A stretch of DNA of 64,000 bases from CAXQUZ01 sp942491145. GTDB lineage: Bacteria > Myxococcota_A > UBA796 > UBA2385. Shown piece by piece: positions 30,869 through 40,276 of the stretch; the first letter of the stretch is position 1; each line of letters begins with the position of its first letter. The stretch spans positions 806,001 to 870,000 of the forward strand of contig CALOBC010000017.1 in assembly GCA_942491145.1 (NCBI GenBank), read 5' to 3'. A model generated the notes under the pieces. It worked only from the letters and a program-made list of their open reading frames with translations, was not told the origin of the DNA and did not search any database. The position numbers were made by a program, and so were the translations under genes.

Positions 30869-33691
30869 TCAGCTCGCGCTCACTTCCTCGTTGGTGTACG
30901 CCTCGATGACGTCACCGATCTTGAGGTCGTTGTAGCCGTCGAGGTTCATGCCGCATTCGTAGCCCACGGCAACTTCGCGGACATCGTCCTTGAAGCGGCG
31001 CAGAGAGCCGAGGCGGCCTTCCCAGATGATCTTGCTCTGGCGAAGCAACCGAATGGTGTGGCTCCGAGCGATCTTGCCGGTGAGGACGAAACAACCAGCG
31101 ATGGTTCCCACCTTGGGCACGCTGAATGTCTGGCGAATCTCGGCGGTTCCCTGAACCACTTCCCGAATCTCCGGACCCAATAGACCCTTGAGGGCCAGCT
31201 CCACTTCTTCGATCGCCTCGTAGATGACCTTGTAGGTCCGCACCTCAACACCGAAGCCGTCGATGATTCGCCGGGCGTTGGCATCGGGCCGCACGTTGAA
31301 GGCGATGATGACGCCTTGGTTCGTGTGGGCGAGGGTGACGTCCGACTCGCTGACCGCGCCGACGCCGTCATGGAGGATCTTGATCTCGGTGCCTTCGACG
31401 TCGATGGACGCGAAGGAGGCCTTGAGGGCCTCGAGGGATCCACCCACATCGGCCTTGACGATGAGGTTGAGCGTGACCTTCTCTTCGGCCGAGCCACGCT
31501 TCATCAGCTCTTCGAGCGTCATCCGCTTGTGCTGCCCGAGGGAGCTCTGGCGGGCCTCTTCGAGGCGATGCTCGGCGAGGGTCTTTGCGTCCTTGTCGGT
31601 GCCGACGACGACGAAGCTGTCGCCTGCCATCGGAACTTCAGAGATGCCCATGATCTCAACGGGGTCGGAAGGACCAGCCGTCTTGATCTTCTTGCCGCGG
31701 TGGTCGGTGAGGGCGCGGATGCGACCCCAGCTCGTGCCGACGACGAAGTGGTCACCCCGGTTGAGCGTACCCGCCTGGATGAGGACGATGGCCACCGGGC
31801 CCTTGCCCCGCTCCAGCCGCGCTTCGAGGACGGTGCCCTCAGCATGGCGGTCGGAGTTGGCTTGGTAGTCGCCCACTTCAGCAGCCAGGTTGATGGCTTC
31901 GAGGAGGTCCTCGACACCCGCACCGGTCATTGCTGAGACGTTGACGAACATGGTCTCGCCACCGAACTCTTCGGCGACCAGCCCGTACTGCATCATCTCT
32001 TGGCGGACGCGCTCGGGACGCGCATCGGGCTTGTCGCACTTGTTGACGGCGACGATGATCTCGACGTCGGCAGCCTTGGCGTGGTTGATGACTTCGACGG
32101 TCTGCGGCATCACGCCGTCATCGGCAGCAACGACCAGAACGACGATGTCGGTCACCTGGGCACCACGGGCACGCATGGCGGTGAACGCGGCGTGTCCGGG
32201 GGTGTCGATGAAGGTGATGGGCTCACCGTTGTGCTCGACCTGGTAGGACGAGATGTGCTGGGTGATGCCACCTGCCTCGCCCGAGGCCACGTTGGCACGA
32301 CGGATGGTGTCGAGCAGCGTGGTCTTGCCGTGGTCGACGTGACCCATGATGGTGACGACCGGCGGACGGGGGTCCATGTTCTCCGGGTCGTCCTCGATGT
32401 CGATCATCAGCTTCTCTTCTTGGAAGGAAGCATTGACCACCTCGAACTCAAACTCAGCAGCCACGAGGGTCGCCGTGTCGAAGTCGAGCACATCGTTGAC
32501 CGTGGCCATCTGGCCCATGCCGATCAGCGTCTTGATGAGCTGGCCGGCCTTGGCACTCATGGCGTGGGCGAGCTGAGCGACCGTGATGGTGCCCTGAACC
32601 TCGACCCTGCGCTTGATTGCCTTTGCCTGTGGCGAGAGCTTCTTGGGCCCACTCGACTTCTTGCCACGGCGTCCGCGACGGCCGCGGGGCATCCCGTCCA
32701 TGCCGTACATGTTCACGCGGCCAGCGCGCGCTCCACCCCGACGGGTCCGACGGGTGCGCCGGTCCTTGTCGGCACGGGCGTCAGGCCGTCCGGGCGTCGT
32801 CTGGTCGCGCCAAGCACGATCCTTCGGTGCGTCGCTCGGTTGGGCCGCACCACTGGGTGCAGCGCCAGCTGCGGGGCGGGCAGCAGGAGCCGGACGACGG
32901 CCACGGACCGAAGCAGCAGCTGCAGCTTGGGCGCGCCGACGGTTGCCCATCGGGTCGTTCGGGTCGTAGCCGGGAGGCGGGCTCACAACGGCGCTGCCCA
33001 GTCCGGGGAACGACTTGGCGACCTTCGGTGCGGCACCGTCTCCACGGGGCCCGCTGCCGTCGGCGCGGGGCAGTGCCCGGGCGAGGCTAGCGGCAGTGGA
33101 GATGGGTTCCGGCGTTGCAGCGGGTGCAGGCGCCGGAGGTGCCGGTGCCGCCGCCACTGGGGCGGGTGCAGGAGCAGGCTCGGCAACCACCGCAGGTGCC
33201 GGCTTGGCAGCCACGGGTGCAGCGGGCGCCGGTGCAGGAGCCGCAGGGGCTTGCGCAACGGGTGCCGCTTCGACAGCTTTGGCTTCGGGCGCTGCCTGAG
33301 GGGCAGGGGCCGGAGCCGGCGTCGCAACCACAGCCGGCGCGGGAGCCGGAGCAGGCGTTGCCACGGCTTCGGGTGCCGGAGCGGGAGCCGCCACGGGTGC
33401 AGGCGCTGCGGCCTGCGCTGGGGCGGGGGCCGCGGTCTGCGGTGCGACTCGACGGCGAGGTGCCGCCGGTGCGCTCTGGCTGGGCGTGGCGCTCTTTGCG
33501 CTGACGCTCGGTGCCGGTTCGGGCTCGGAAGCGACACGACGTCGCCGGATGACGCGTCGTTTGACGCGCTTGTCCTCAGTGCCGGTGGGGCCGGTGCTGG
33601 AGCTCGTGCCGGTCGCGCCACTCCGTGGGGAGCGCGCCTTGGTGGCGCTGCTCGCTCGGTTGAGGCGGTCGAGGAGATCCTTTGTGGACAT
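30869..33691 (-). CDS. infB: translation initiation factor IF-2
   Basis: 940 residues. GTPase that places fMet-tRNA on the 30S subunit. A short N-terminal helical domain, then a ~300-residue low-complexity Ala/Pro/Val linker (about 50-330), then a basic patch, an IF2-N domain, the G-domain (V-T-I-M-G-H-V-D-H-G-K-T; D-T-P-G-H-A; N-K-C-D) and the C-terminal beta-barrel and tRNA-binding domains. The very long Pro/Ala linker is typical of myxobacteria and actinobacteria. Fourth gene of the rimP operon. Confidence 0.97.
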   Translation of the reverse strand: MSTKDLLDRLNRASSATKARSPRSGATGTSSSTGPTGTEDKRVKRRVIRRRRVASEPEPAPSVSAKSATPSQSAPAAPRRRVAPQTAAPAPAQAAAPAPVAAPAPAPEAVATPAPAPAPAVVATPAPAPAPQAAPEAKAVEAAPVAQAPAAPAPAPAAPVAAKPAPAVVAEPAPAPAPVAAAPAPPAPAPAATPEPISTAASLARALPRADGSGPRGDGAAPKVAKSFPGLGSAVVSPPPGYDPNDPMGNRRRAQAAAAASVRGRRPAPAARPAAGAAPSGAAQPSDAPKDRAWRDQTTPGRPDARADKDRRTRRTRRGGARAGRVNMYGMDGMPRGRRGRRGKKSSGPKKLSPQAKAIKRRVEVQGTITVAQLAHAMSAKAGQLIKTLIGMGQMATVNDVLDFDTATLVAAEFEFEVVNASFQEEKLMIDIEDDPENMDPRPPVVTIMGHVDHGKTTLLDTIRRANVASGEAGGITQHISSYQVEHNGEPITFIDTPGHAAFTAMRARGAQVTDIVVLVVAADDGVMPQTVEVINHAKAADVEIIVAVNKCDKPDARPERVRQEMMQYGLVAEEFGGETMFVNVSAMTGAGVEDLLEAINLAAEVGDYQANSDRHAEGTVLEARLERGKGPVAIVLIQAGTLNRGDHFVVGTSWGRIRALTDHRGKKIKTAGPSDPVEIMGISEVPMAGDSFVVVGTDKDAKTLAEHRLEEARQSSLGQHKRMTLEELMKRGSAEEKVTLNLIVKADVGGSLEALKASFASIDVEGTEIKILHDGVGAVSESDVTLAHTNQGVIIAFNVRPDANARRIIDGFGVEVRTYKVIYEAIEEVELALKGLLGPEIREVVQGTAEIRQTFSVPKVGTIAGCFVLTGKIARSHTIRLLRQSKIIWEGRLGSLRRFKDDVREVAVGYECGMNLDGYNDLKIGDVIEAYTNEEVSAS

Positions 33692-33754
33692 GCAGGTACT
33701 TCTTCCGTCCGGGGGAGGGCCGCCGGCGAGTAGGGGGTAGCTACCGAAGGTAGC

Positions 33755-34531
33755 CTATGCCAGGGTGACGTCGCAGGGGACGCCGCTTGCTATAGTAGAA
33801 TCCCCGGACTGGGTCTGCCGGGATGCAGGGGAACGGCCGCGATTCCTCGAATTCGAGGGAGAAACCCGCCGTGCAGATGTGCACAGGAGCACACCGATCC
33901 GCGGTCCAACCCCAGGGGACTCAGTCCGAACTGTCTCGCTCGGTTTAGGATGACCCTGGCCCGGGTTGCTGGCCGATGGCCCGGTGCCGTAACCCAACGA
34001 CGACCGCCACTGCAACCTCCGCAGCACCTCCAAAGAGGGGCTCCCGGTCGCAAGTTGCAGGGTGGTCACGGGGGGACGTCTGATCAGGCGACCCAATCGT
34101 TCGCTCGACCAGGGAAGTGGGAGCGACTCGGCCCCCGCAGGGGGGGGCGATAGTGGCGCGTCAATGCTGAGAAGGGTCCAGCGATGGGCGAAGTCGGTGG
34201 TTGAGGCGATCCGGAGGAGCCCGGAACGCCAGGCACGGACGATCGCTGCCTCCAGATGGAGGTCCGCGTCTTCGATCGCATCACTCAACAGGGTGCCCAG
34301 CTGGCTGGGCACCACCCCGAGGCTGCGACGAAGCACGTGCGGCTTGAGCAGCAGACGTCGAAACGCATCTTTGGACGGTGTGATCCACGCACCGCGACCG
34401 CGAGCTTGTCGGCTTCGGTCAACTTGCACCCTGCCGTCGCCGTCAAGGTGCAAGCGGATCAGTCCCTGTGGTGGTCGCCGCTCACGGGTGACCACACAGC
34501 TACGAACTCCGTATTGGGAACGCCTCGTAAT
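33755..34531 (-). CDS. ylxR: YlxR-type RNA-binding protein, probable ATT start
   Basis: 258 residues from ATT 34531. The YlxR (DUF448) core (R-S-C-V-V-T-R-E ... R-G-R-G-A-W-I-T-P) lies at the start, so GTG 34495 would delete the conserved R-x-C segment. The only good ribosome site, GGAGG at 34538-34542, is 6 nt from ATT. After the core comes an L7Ae-like segment (R-L-G-R-L-I-R-R-P-P ... about 100-180), as in alphaproteobacterial YlxR-L7Ae proteins, then a ~70-residue low-complexity tail. It sits between nusA and infB, the standard place. Role: RNA or RNase P-related binding, from the family. Confidence 0.78.
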   Translation of the reverse strand: MTRRSQYGVRSCVVTRERRPPQGLIRLHLDGDGRVQVDRSRQARGRGAWITPSKDAFRRLLLKPHVLRRSLGVVPSQLGTLLSDAIEDADLHLEAAIVRAWRSGLLRIASTTDFAHRWTLLSIDAPLSPPPAGAESLPLPWSSERLGRLIRRPPVTTLQLATGSPSLEVLRRLQWRSSLGYGTGPSASNPGQGHPKPSETVRTESPGVGPRIGVLLCTSARRVSPSNSRNRGRSPASRQTQSGDSTIASGVPCDVTLA

Positions 34532-34542
34532 GAGTTTCCTCC
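34529..34542 (-). promoter_or_regulatory. ribosome binding site pointing to a non-AUG (ATT) start of ylxR
   Basis: On the minus strand GGAGG (34542-34538), a 6-nt spacer, then ATT in frame with the YlxR domain. There is no ATG, GTG or TTG in frame between this site and the conserved R-S-C-V residues. ATT starts are known for infC and a few other translation-factor genes under IF3 discrimination. Confidence 0.55.
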
Positions 34543-34558
34543 AGCGGCCGGTGAGGGC

Positions 34559-35854
34559 TCACGCCTCTTCCGGGAGGTCGCTGTCACCAGCCTGCTGGCG
34601 GTTGGCGTCCTCCTCGATGATGATGTTGAGCACGGCTTCGGCGGCGTCGATGATGTCCTCGGCGGCGTCCTCAGTGATCTCCAGGATGCCGGCAACGTCC
34701 CAGCCGTCGGCGTCAAACAGTTCCTGGACACTCCGGTAGCCATGGCGGATGAGCTCTTCGACTTGTCCGTCGTCGAGCACCGTCACGCGGCTGAGCTCGG
34801 CGTGGGCCACGTCCACCATCTCCCCGTGACGGGCATCGGAGTAGATGTCGATCCGCCAGCCCGTGAGCTGAGCGGCGAGGCGGACGTTCTGGCCTCGACG
34901 GCCGATGGCCTTCGACAGCTGGTCGTCGGGGACGATGAGCTCCATCGAGTGGTTCAGCTCGTCGATGTACACCTTGCTCACGCTGGCGGGAGCAATGGCG
35001 TAGACGATGAACCGAGCCGGGTCGGGATGGAAAGGAATGATGTCGATGGCTTCGCCGCGAAGCTCTTGGACGACGGCCTGGACGCGGGAGCCCTTGAGAC
35101 CGACGCAAGCGCCGACGGGATCCACATCGCGGTCCATGGAGGACACAGCGATCTTTGCCCGGTGGCCCGGCTCGCGCGCACATGCTTCGATGCGGACGAT
35201 GCCCTCGTAGATCTCCGGAACCTCAAGCTCAAAGAGCTTCATCAGCAGGCCCGGGTGGGTCCGCGTGAGGACCACCTGAGGCGACTTGGAGGAACGGGTG
35301 ATGTCGAGCACATACGCCTGGATCCGGTCGCCCTGGCGGTAGGTCTCGGTCGGGACCTGCTCGCGCTTGGGGAGGATCGCCTCGGCACGGCCAAGGTCGA
35401 CAATGATGTTGCCCTTCTCGAAGCGCCGGACGATGCCAGTGATGAGCTCACCCTTGCGGTCCTTGAACTCATTGAAGGTCATCTCGCGCTCGGCGTCGCG
35501 GATGCGCTGGATGATGACCTGCTTGGCGGTCTGAGCAGCGATGCGGCCCAGATCTTCGATGCGCAGGATGAACCCGAGGGAGTCGCCAATCTCGCAGCCG
35601 GGATCTTCGTCCTGGGCTTCTTCGAGAGAGATCTCGACCTCGGGGTCTTCGACTTCATCGACGACGGTCTTGAACTCGATGAGCTCGACCTCGCCCAGGT
35701 CTTCGTTGTACTGGGCCTCGAACACCCGTTCCGGGCTGTAGCGCTTGTGGGCAGCAGCAACCATCGCCTTCTCGAGCACCTCAATGAGGATGTCGCGCGG
35801 GATGTTCTTGTCGCGGTGCACCACGTCGATGAGACGGGCAAGATCGCTGTTCAT
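34559..35854 (-). CDS. nusA: transcription termination/antitermination factor NusA
   Basis: 431 residues. Binds RNA polymerase and nascent RNA to modulate pausing. N-terminal polymerase-binding domain (about 1-130), an S1 domain (about 135-200), two KH domains (V-D-P-V-G-A-C-V-G-L-K-G-S-R; S-K-A-I-G-R-R-G-Q-N-V) and a single acidic C-terminal helix-hairpin repeat (about 365-430). It overlaps rimP by ATGA (35851-35854). Confidence 0.97.
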   Translation of the reverse strand: MNSDLARLIDVVHRDKNIPRDILIEVLEKAMVAAAHKRYSPERVFEAQYNEDLGEVELIEFKTVVDEVEDPEVEISLEEAQDEDPGCEIGDSLGFILRIEDLGRIAAQTAKQVIIQRIRDAEREMTFNEFKDRKGELITGIVRRFEKGNIIVDLGRAEAILPKREQVPTETYRQGDRIQAYVLDITRSSKSPQVVLTRTHPGLLMKLFELEVPEIYEGIVRIEACAREPGHRAKIAVSSMDRDVDPVGACVGLKGSRVQAVVQELRGEAIDIIPFHPDPARFIVYAIAPASVSKVYIDELNHSMELIVPDDQLSKAIGRRGQNVRLAAQLTGWRIDIYSDARHGEMVDVAHAELSRVTVLDDGQVEELIRHGYRSVQELFDADGWDVAGILEITEDAAEDIIDAAEAVLNIIIEEDANRQQAGDSDLPEEA

Positions 35855-36375
35855 GGGAGCTCTCCTTCCACTACGGGCAGACCCTCGCTACCGATACGGA
35901 GGAATTCTTCCGTCGATAGCTCAAGGCGTGCCCGGTCGATTTCTTCGAAGGCGAAGACCTGCCGTTCTCCGTCGACTTCCATCACAACCGCGCCGTTCTC
36001 GAGGCCGAGCAGAGTGCCCAGCCAGTTGGTGCGCCCGGCACCTGGGAGGGTGCGGACACGGGCCTGGAACCCGCGGAAGCGTTGGAAGTCGCTGTGCCGC
36101 TGCAGTGGGCGCTCGAGGCCGGGGCTGCTGACTTCCAGCCGGTACCGGCCGGGAAGCGGGTCTTCAACATCCAGCTCAGGCGAGACCGCACGGCTGATGC
36201 GCGTGCAGTCTTCAACCTTGACGCCACCGGGCTTGTCGATGCTCAGCCGGAGGATCCGGCCAGTCCGGTCGCCCGTAAGCGACACACCCACGAGCTCGCA
36301 GCCGAGCTCCTCGATTGTGGGGGTCAGCAGGGTGCGAATGTGATCGCGAATCCTGCGGCGGGCAACGGCATCCAC
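35851..36375 (-). CDS. rimP: ribosome maturation factor RimP
   Basis: 174 residues from GTG 36375, chosen because AGGAG lies 6-7 nt upstream and gives a family-typical length; an ATG 78 bp further up has no such support. Needed for 30S assembly. Contains E-L-G-C-E-L-V-G-V and the R-Y-R-L-E-V-S-S-P-G-L-E-R-P-L signature (about residues 75-89), and an SH3-like C-terminal domain. First gene of the rimP-nusA-ylxR-infB transcript. Confidence 0.93.
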   Translation of the reverse strand: MDAVARRRIRDHIRTLLTPTIEELGCELVGVSLTGDRTGRILRLSIDKPGGVKVEDCTRISRAVSPELDVEDPLPGRYRLEVSSPGLERPLQRHSDFQRFRGFQARVRTLPGAGRTNWLGTLLGLENGAVVMEVDGERQVFAFEEIDRARLELSTEEFLRIGSEGLPVVEGELP

Positions 36376-36501
36376 GGGTGGCTCCTGGCGGGCTGTGATC
36401 CGAGGGATCGGCAACCAAGTGACAGCGGCGATGGTCGGCGATGGTGCCGACATGGACGGTCAGGCGGTGGTCTCTGGGCACGGCCACAGATGGGCCATGC
36501 C

Positions 36502-36533
36502 AAAAAAAAGAGCGGGCCGGAAAGCGGCCGCTC
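36502..36533 (-). terminator. intrinsic terminator after the tldD-tldE-unknown unit
   Basis: On the minus strand GAGCGGCC pairs with GGCCCGCTC (36510-36518) and is followed by eight T (complement of 36502-36509). It ends transcription from the tldD side and insulates the rimP operon. Confidence 0.85.
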
Positions 36534-36634
36534 CTGGGGAGTCAGGGTTCGGTCTCGGCGGCTCTATGGTCCGCAAAGGCTGGCGTCAAGGGGCGTTGGT
36601 GCCGGCTGGTGCGCGGCGCCGGAGGCCCCCTTTC

Positions 36635-37522
36635 CTACGGTCCGGTCGCGGGCGCAAGGTCGAGGACGCCATCGCAGGCCTGGCGCTTGTTTGCAGCGTC
36701 CTGTTCGGCCTTCAGGACCGGGTGGGCACTGGACTGGACTTGGTACTCTAAGAAGTCCTCGACCGCCATTCGCACGGCCAGACCCTCGGGGTTGCAGGCC
36801 CGCGTCGCCCAGAAGTCCAACAGCGCGGCTCGGCGGTCTGCAGGGGTGTCGAGGGGGGAGCCGCCCTCGAAGGGAGCGCCCGTGGTCCAGGTGCGCTCCA
36901 TCGCGGCCGGGAGGGTCACTTCGATGCGGTTCTTCATCGCGTTCGCCGTGACAGCCTCGGTCCACGCGTCCACTTCGCTGTCCATGGATGTTGCGACCCG
37001 GTCTTTCTGGGCGTCCAGCTTGGTCTTGCTCACCACCTGACCACCGATGCGCACGCACATGACGATGAACGGGGGGATGCAACCGATCCAGCGAGCCGGG
37101 GACTTGCCCTTGATGTAGCTGTCGAACCGGACAGGCGAGCGCTTCATCACGACGAAGCCGTCGTTGTGCACTTCCACCGACGGCTTCCACGGGGTCTCCG
37201 GGCGCCAGACCGCCGTGCCGTCCCGCTTCTTCTTCTTTTCTGTGTAGCCCTCAGCGCGCAGCTTGTTGTTGACCGCCCGACGACGGCGAGCGATCTCCAT
37301 CTCACCGAAGACCAGGATCTCGACCACGCCTTTGTCTTCCACCAGGTCTTCCGTTTCGTCAGAACCTGGCGGAGTGGGGGCGTCATCGGGAGCGGTCACA
37401 GTGTTGGCCGGTGGGTCCGCCGGGACGGCCGCCGCTGGCGGGGCCTCTTGGGCGAGAGCCGTGCCGGCCAGCAGAAGTGTCGAAAGTAGCGGAATCAACT
37501 CAGCTCCCAGAGAACTGGACAT
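36635..37522 (-). CDS. exported protein of unknown function
   Basis: 295 residues from ATG 37522, which overlaps the tldE 3' end by 23 bp. Signal peptide with core L-I-P-L-L-S-T-L-L-L-A-G-T-A-L-A ending before Q-E-A-P. A Pro/Asp-rich spacer (about 30-65) precedes a mixed alpha/beta domain with a Lys cluster (E-K-K-K-K-R-D) and four scattered Cys. Family not recognised. Third gene behind tldD-tldE; periplasmic or surface location expected. Confidence 0.6.
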   Translation of the reverse strand: MSSSLGAELIPLLSTLLLAGTALAQEAPPAAAVPADPPANTVTAPDDAPTPPGSDETEDLVEDKGVVEILVFGEMEIARRRRAVNNKLRAEGYTEKKKKRDGTAVWRPETPWKPSVEVHNDGFVVMKRSPVRFDSYIKGKSPARWIGCIPPFIVMCVRIGGQVVSKTKLDAQKDRVATSMDSEVDAWTEAVTANAMKNRIEVTLPAAMERTWTTGAPFEGGSPLDTPADRRAALLDFWATRACNPEGLAVRMAVEDFLEYQVQSSAHPVLKAEQDAANKRQACDGVLDLAPATGP

Positions 37523-38840
37523 TGTCGAACAACAGGGAGGGGCTTCGCCAAGCACTCCACGTCCAGACGTCGCTGGCCGCTTCCTGATATCCGCCCATCA
37601 GCTCGAAGATGTTCCCCGACACGTTCATCTCACTGACGGGGTGCAGCACTTTGCCGTTTTCCAGCAACGCGCCCTGCACGCCGAACGAGAAGTCACCAGT
37701 GACCGGGTTTGTGTTGCCGCCCAGGAATCCATCGACACGCACCACACGACCGAGCCCGCGCGCGATCTGGTCGGGAGTGCGCCGGCCGGGGGCGATGCAC
37801 AAGTTGGAGGCGCGGCCGGTGGTCGGTTGTTTGCCCAGTCGGCGCGCGTCGTAGACACTCAAGAAAAAGGTCTGGAGCACGCCATTGTCGACGATTGTGC
37901 GCGGGGTGGCGGGAAGGCCATCGCCGTCGTGGTGGCGGCTGCCCAGGCCCCGTCGCACCAATGGCTCGTCGCGGAGCGAGAACGCCGTGGATGCGATCTG
38001 TTTGCCCAGCTTGTCGGCCATGCAGGACCGCTGCTCGTAGATGGCGTTGCCGCCCAGCGGGGTGAGCATCACGTTGAGGATGCGGGAGACGACCCGGGCG
38101 TCCAGGAGCATCGGATACTTGCCGCTGGGCGCAGCCTTGGACCCCAGGCGGGCCCGACCATTGCGGACCAAGTCGTCCACGATGTGGGGGATGGGGGGCA
38201 GGTCTTCGAGGTGTCGGGCGGACGCGCTGCTCCAGGCCTCAGGAATGCGGCCATCGACGTCGGCGAGGCTGACCGTGGATGCCATGCCCCAGCTGGTGGA
38301 CGCACCCTGGTGGCGAAAGCCATTGCTGCACGCGATGGCATGCTGGCTGCGGCCATCCCAGACGTAGGCCGTGATCGAGCGCACGGGATCGCTGGTCAGC
38401 GCTTCCCGGCTCGCGTACTCCAAGGCCTCGACCAGCTCGCGCCGCCGCTCGGGGTTGTGCGTCGCGTAGTGCGGATCTTCGAGGTCGAGGTCCGCATCGG
38501 CAGACCCCATGTCCGCGATGTCAGGCAGGCGGCGGTCCAGGTCTGGTTCGAGGTGGCTGGTTGCGGCCACTGCGCGCTCCAGGAATGCCCGCAGCGCAGC
38601 AGGTCGGAGATCGCTGGTGCCATGGGAGCTGAACCGCCCGTCGACCATCAGCTCCACGTCGGCGCCGAGAGACCGGGACTCCTGGGCCTTCTCCACCTTG
38701 CCGTCGCGGCGCTGCAGCTCGGTGCTGACCCCGAGGCTGACCGTCACGCTGACTTCATCGGCACCCAGCTCCAGCGCGAGCCGAAGCACATCTTCGGCGC
38801 CCTGTTCGAGGTTTGCACCCGTGTGCTTGGACCCGCTCAT
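37500..38840 (-). CDS. tldE: TldE/PmbA metalloprotease partner
   Basis: 446 residues. TldE pairs with TldD to form a heterodimeric peptidase that degrades unfolded or leader peptides, as in microcin B17 and other RiPP maturation. The PmbA layout is visible: a central domain with G-R-S-Q-H-A-I-A-C-S-N-G and a C-terminal F-x-L-M-G-G-Y segment. The HExxxH motif is absent, as expected for the non-catalytic partner. ATGA overlap with tldD at 38837-38840. Confidence 0.93.
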   Translation of the reverse strand: MSGSKHTGANLEQGAEDVLRLALELGADEVSVTVSLGVSTELQRRDGKVEKAQESRSLGADVELMVDGRFSSHGTSDLRPAALRAFLERAVAATSHLEPDLDRRLPDIADMGSADADLDLEDPHYATHNPERRRELVEALEYASREALTSDPVRSITAYVWDGRSQHAIACSNGFRHQGASTSWGMASTVSLADVDGRIPEAWSSASARHLEDLPPIPHIVDDLVRNGRARLGSKAAPSGKYPMLLDARVVSRILNVMLTPLGGNAIYEQRSCMADKLGKQIASTAFSLRDEPLVRRGLGSRHHDGDGLPATPRTIVDNGVLQTFFLSVYDARRLGKQPTTGRASNLCIAPGRRTPDQIARGLGRVVRVDGFLGGNTNPVTGDFSFGVQGALLENGKVLHPVSEMNVSGNIFELMGGYQEAASDVWTWSAWRSPSLLFDNVQFSGS

Positions 38841-40276
38841 CCGACACCTCCGACCGACAGCTTGGCGACCCGGACCGTGGGCATCCCCTGGCTGACGGGC
38901 ACGCCCTGGCCATCCTTCCCGCAGGTCCAGCCCCCCTCATCGATCACAAGGTCATTGCCGACCATGTCGATGTCCATGAGCGCCGCGGGTCCGTTGCCGA
39001 TGATGTTGACGTCCTTGACCGGCTTGGTGAGCTTGCCGTCTTCAATCAGGAAGCCCTGTCGCATGTAGAAGGAGAAGTCACCCCCGCCGATGTTGACCTG
39101 GCCATTTGCGAAAGACATGCAGTATAGGCCTTTCTCGACGCTGGCGATGATCTCTTTGGGGTCTCGGGGACCGTCCAGCATGAGGGTGGCCCGCATCCGG
39201 GGCAGGGGCGGATGTCGGAAGCTCTGGCGTCGGCCGGAGCCGGTGGGGCCCACATTGTAGTGCTGAGCGCTGATCTCATCGTGCAGGTAGGACCGCAGGA
39301 TGCCGTCTTCCACGAGGACCGTGCGCTGGCCCTCGTTGCCTTCGTCGTCGATGTTCACGGCGCCGCGGCTGTTGGGAATGGTCCCGTCGTCGACGATGGT
39401 GACTTCGTCGGACGCGATGCGGGCGTTGAGCTTGTCGGCGTAGATCGACTTGCCCTTGCGGTTGAAGTCGGCCTCCATCCCGTGGCCAATGGCCTCGTGG
39501 AGCAGGATGGCGCTGGGACCGGCCGCGAGCACCACAGGCATCTCACCGGCAGGCGGCTTGCCCGCGTCGAGCAGGAAGAGGGTGCGGTCCACGGCCTCGT
39601 TGACCAAGAGCTCCGTGCGACGGGGATCGAAGAGCTCGAGCCCGGCCCGGCCTGCGACGTTGTACGACCCGCCCTCCCGGACGCCGTTGTTGTCGGCGAC
39701 ACAGCTGACCATTGCGATGGAGCCAGGGCGGTAGTCTTCGATGCAGCGGCCGTCAGGGCGGACCACCATCACCACGCTGGACCCGTCCCGGAGCAGGGCC
39801 TCGACCCGGCGAATGCGGTCATCCCGCTCGAACGCCGCCTTCTCCCACTGGCGGACGAGGGCGACCCGTGTGGCCATGTCGACGCCGGCCCACGGCTTGA
39901 GCTCGGGGCTGCGGTTGAACGCTCGGCTGGGGGAGGGGTTTGCGGCGACGCGCCCGGGGCTGCTGGCCGCGATCTCGGCGGCGGCGCGGGCGGCTGCGAT
40001 GAGGGCATCGGCGCTAAGGTCTTCGGAGTAGGCGTAGCCAACCTGGTCGCCCAGAACGACGCGCACGCCCATGCCCAGGTCGACGGAGGTGTCGATTCGG
40101 CTGACCTTGCGGTCCGACAGGCTCACCGTGTTCGATGCGCTGTGCTGGAAGTACAGGTCACAGTCATCCCCGCCACGGGCCAGCGCAGCGTCGAGCACGC
40201 GGCGAAGGAGCTCCGGAGTGACACCGAGCTGCTCAAAGTGAGCGCCCGGAGGACCGGATGGCGGAGAGAGCGACAT
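38837..40276 (-). CDS. tldD: TldD metallopeptidase
   Basis: 479 residues from ATG 40276 (GAGGT 4-5 nt upstream; a GTG two codons earlier is less suitable). Zinc peptidase subunit: L-L-H-E-A-I-G-H-G-M-E contains the HExxxH zinc motif. C-terminal domain with the S-F-A-N-G-Q-V-N-I-G-G-G-D-F-S segment. With TldE it forms a proteolytic chamber; general protein turnover and peptide-product maturation are known roles. No precursor peptide gene is recognisable in the same transcript. Confidence 0.95.
   Translation of the reverse strand: MSLSPPSGPPGAHFEQLGVTPELLRRVLDAALARGGDDCDLYFQHSASNTVSLSDRKVSRIDTSVDLGMGVRVVLGDQVGYAYSEDLSADALIAAARAAAEIAASSPGRVAANPSPSRAFNRSPELKPWAGVDMATRVALVRQWEKAAFERDDRIRRVEALLRDGSSVVMVVRPDGRCIEDYRPGSIAMVSCVADNNGVREGGSYNVAGRAGLELFDPRRTELLVNEAVDRTLFLLDAGKPPAGEMPVVLAAGPSAILLHEAIGHGMEADFNRKGKSIYADKLNARIASDEVTIVDDGTIPNSRGAVNIDDEGNEGQRTVLVEDGILRSYLHDEISAQHYNVGPTGSGRRQSFRHPPLPRMRATLMLDGPRDPKEIIASVEKGLYCMSFANGQVNIGGGDFSFYMRQGFLIEDGKLTKPVKDVNIIGNGPAALMDIDMVGNDLVIDEGGWTCGKDGQGVPVSQGMPTVRVAKLSVGGVG

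Noticed and set aside
32000..33733. 577-codon open frame antisense to infB
   Set aside because: Produced by the Ala/Pro linker codons read backwards; highly repetitive Cys/Arg/Gly composition.
37500..40276. TldD/TldE as part of a RiPP cluster with the radical SAM fusion
   Set aside because: They lie 7-10 kb apart in separate transcripts with housekeeping genes between, and no precursor peptide was seen; TldDE is common without RiPPs.
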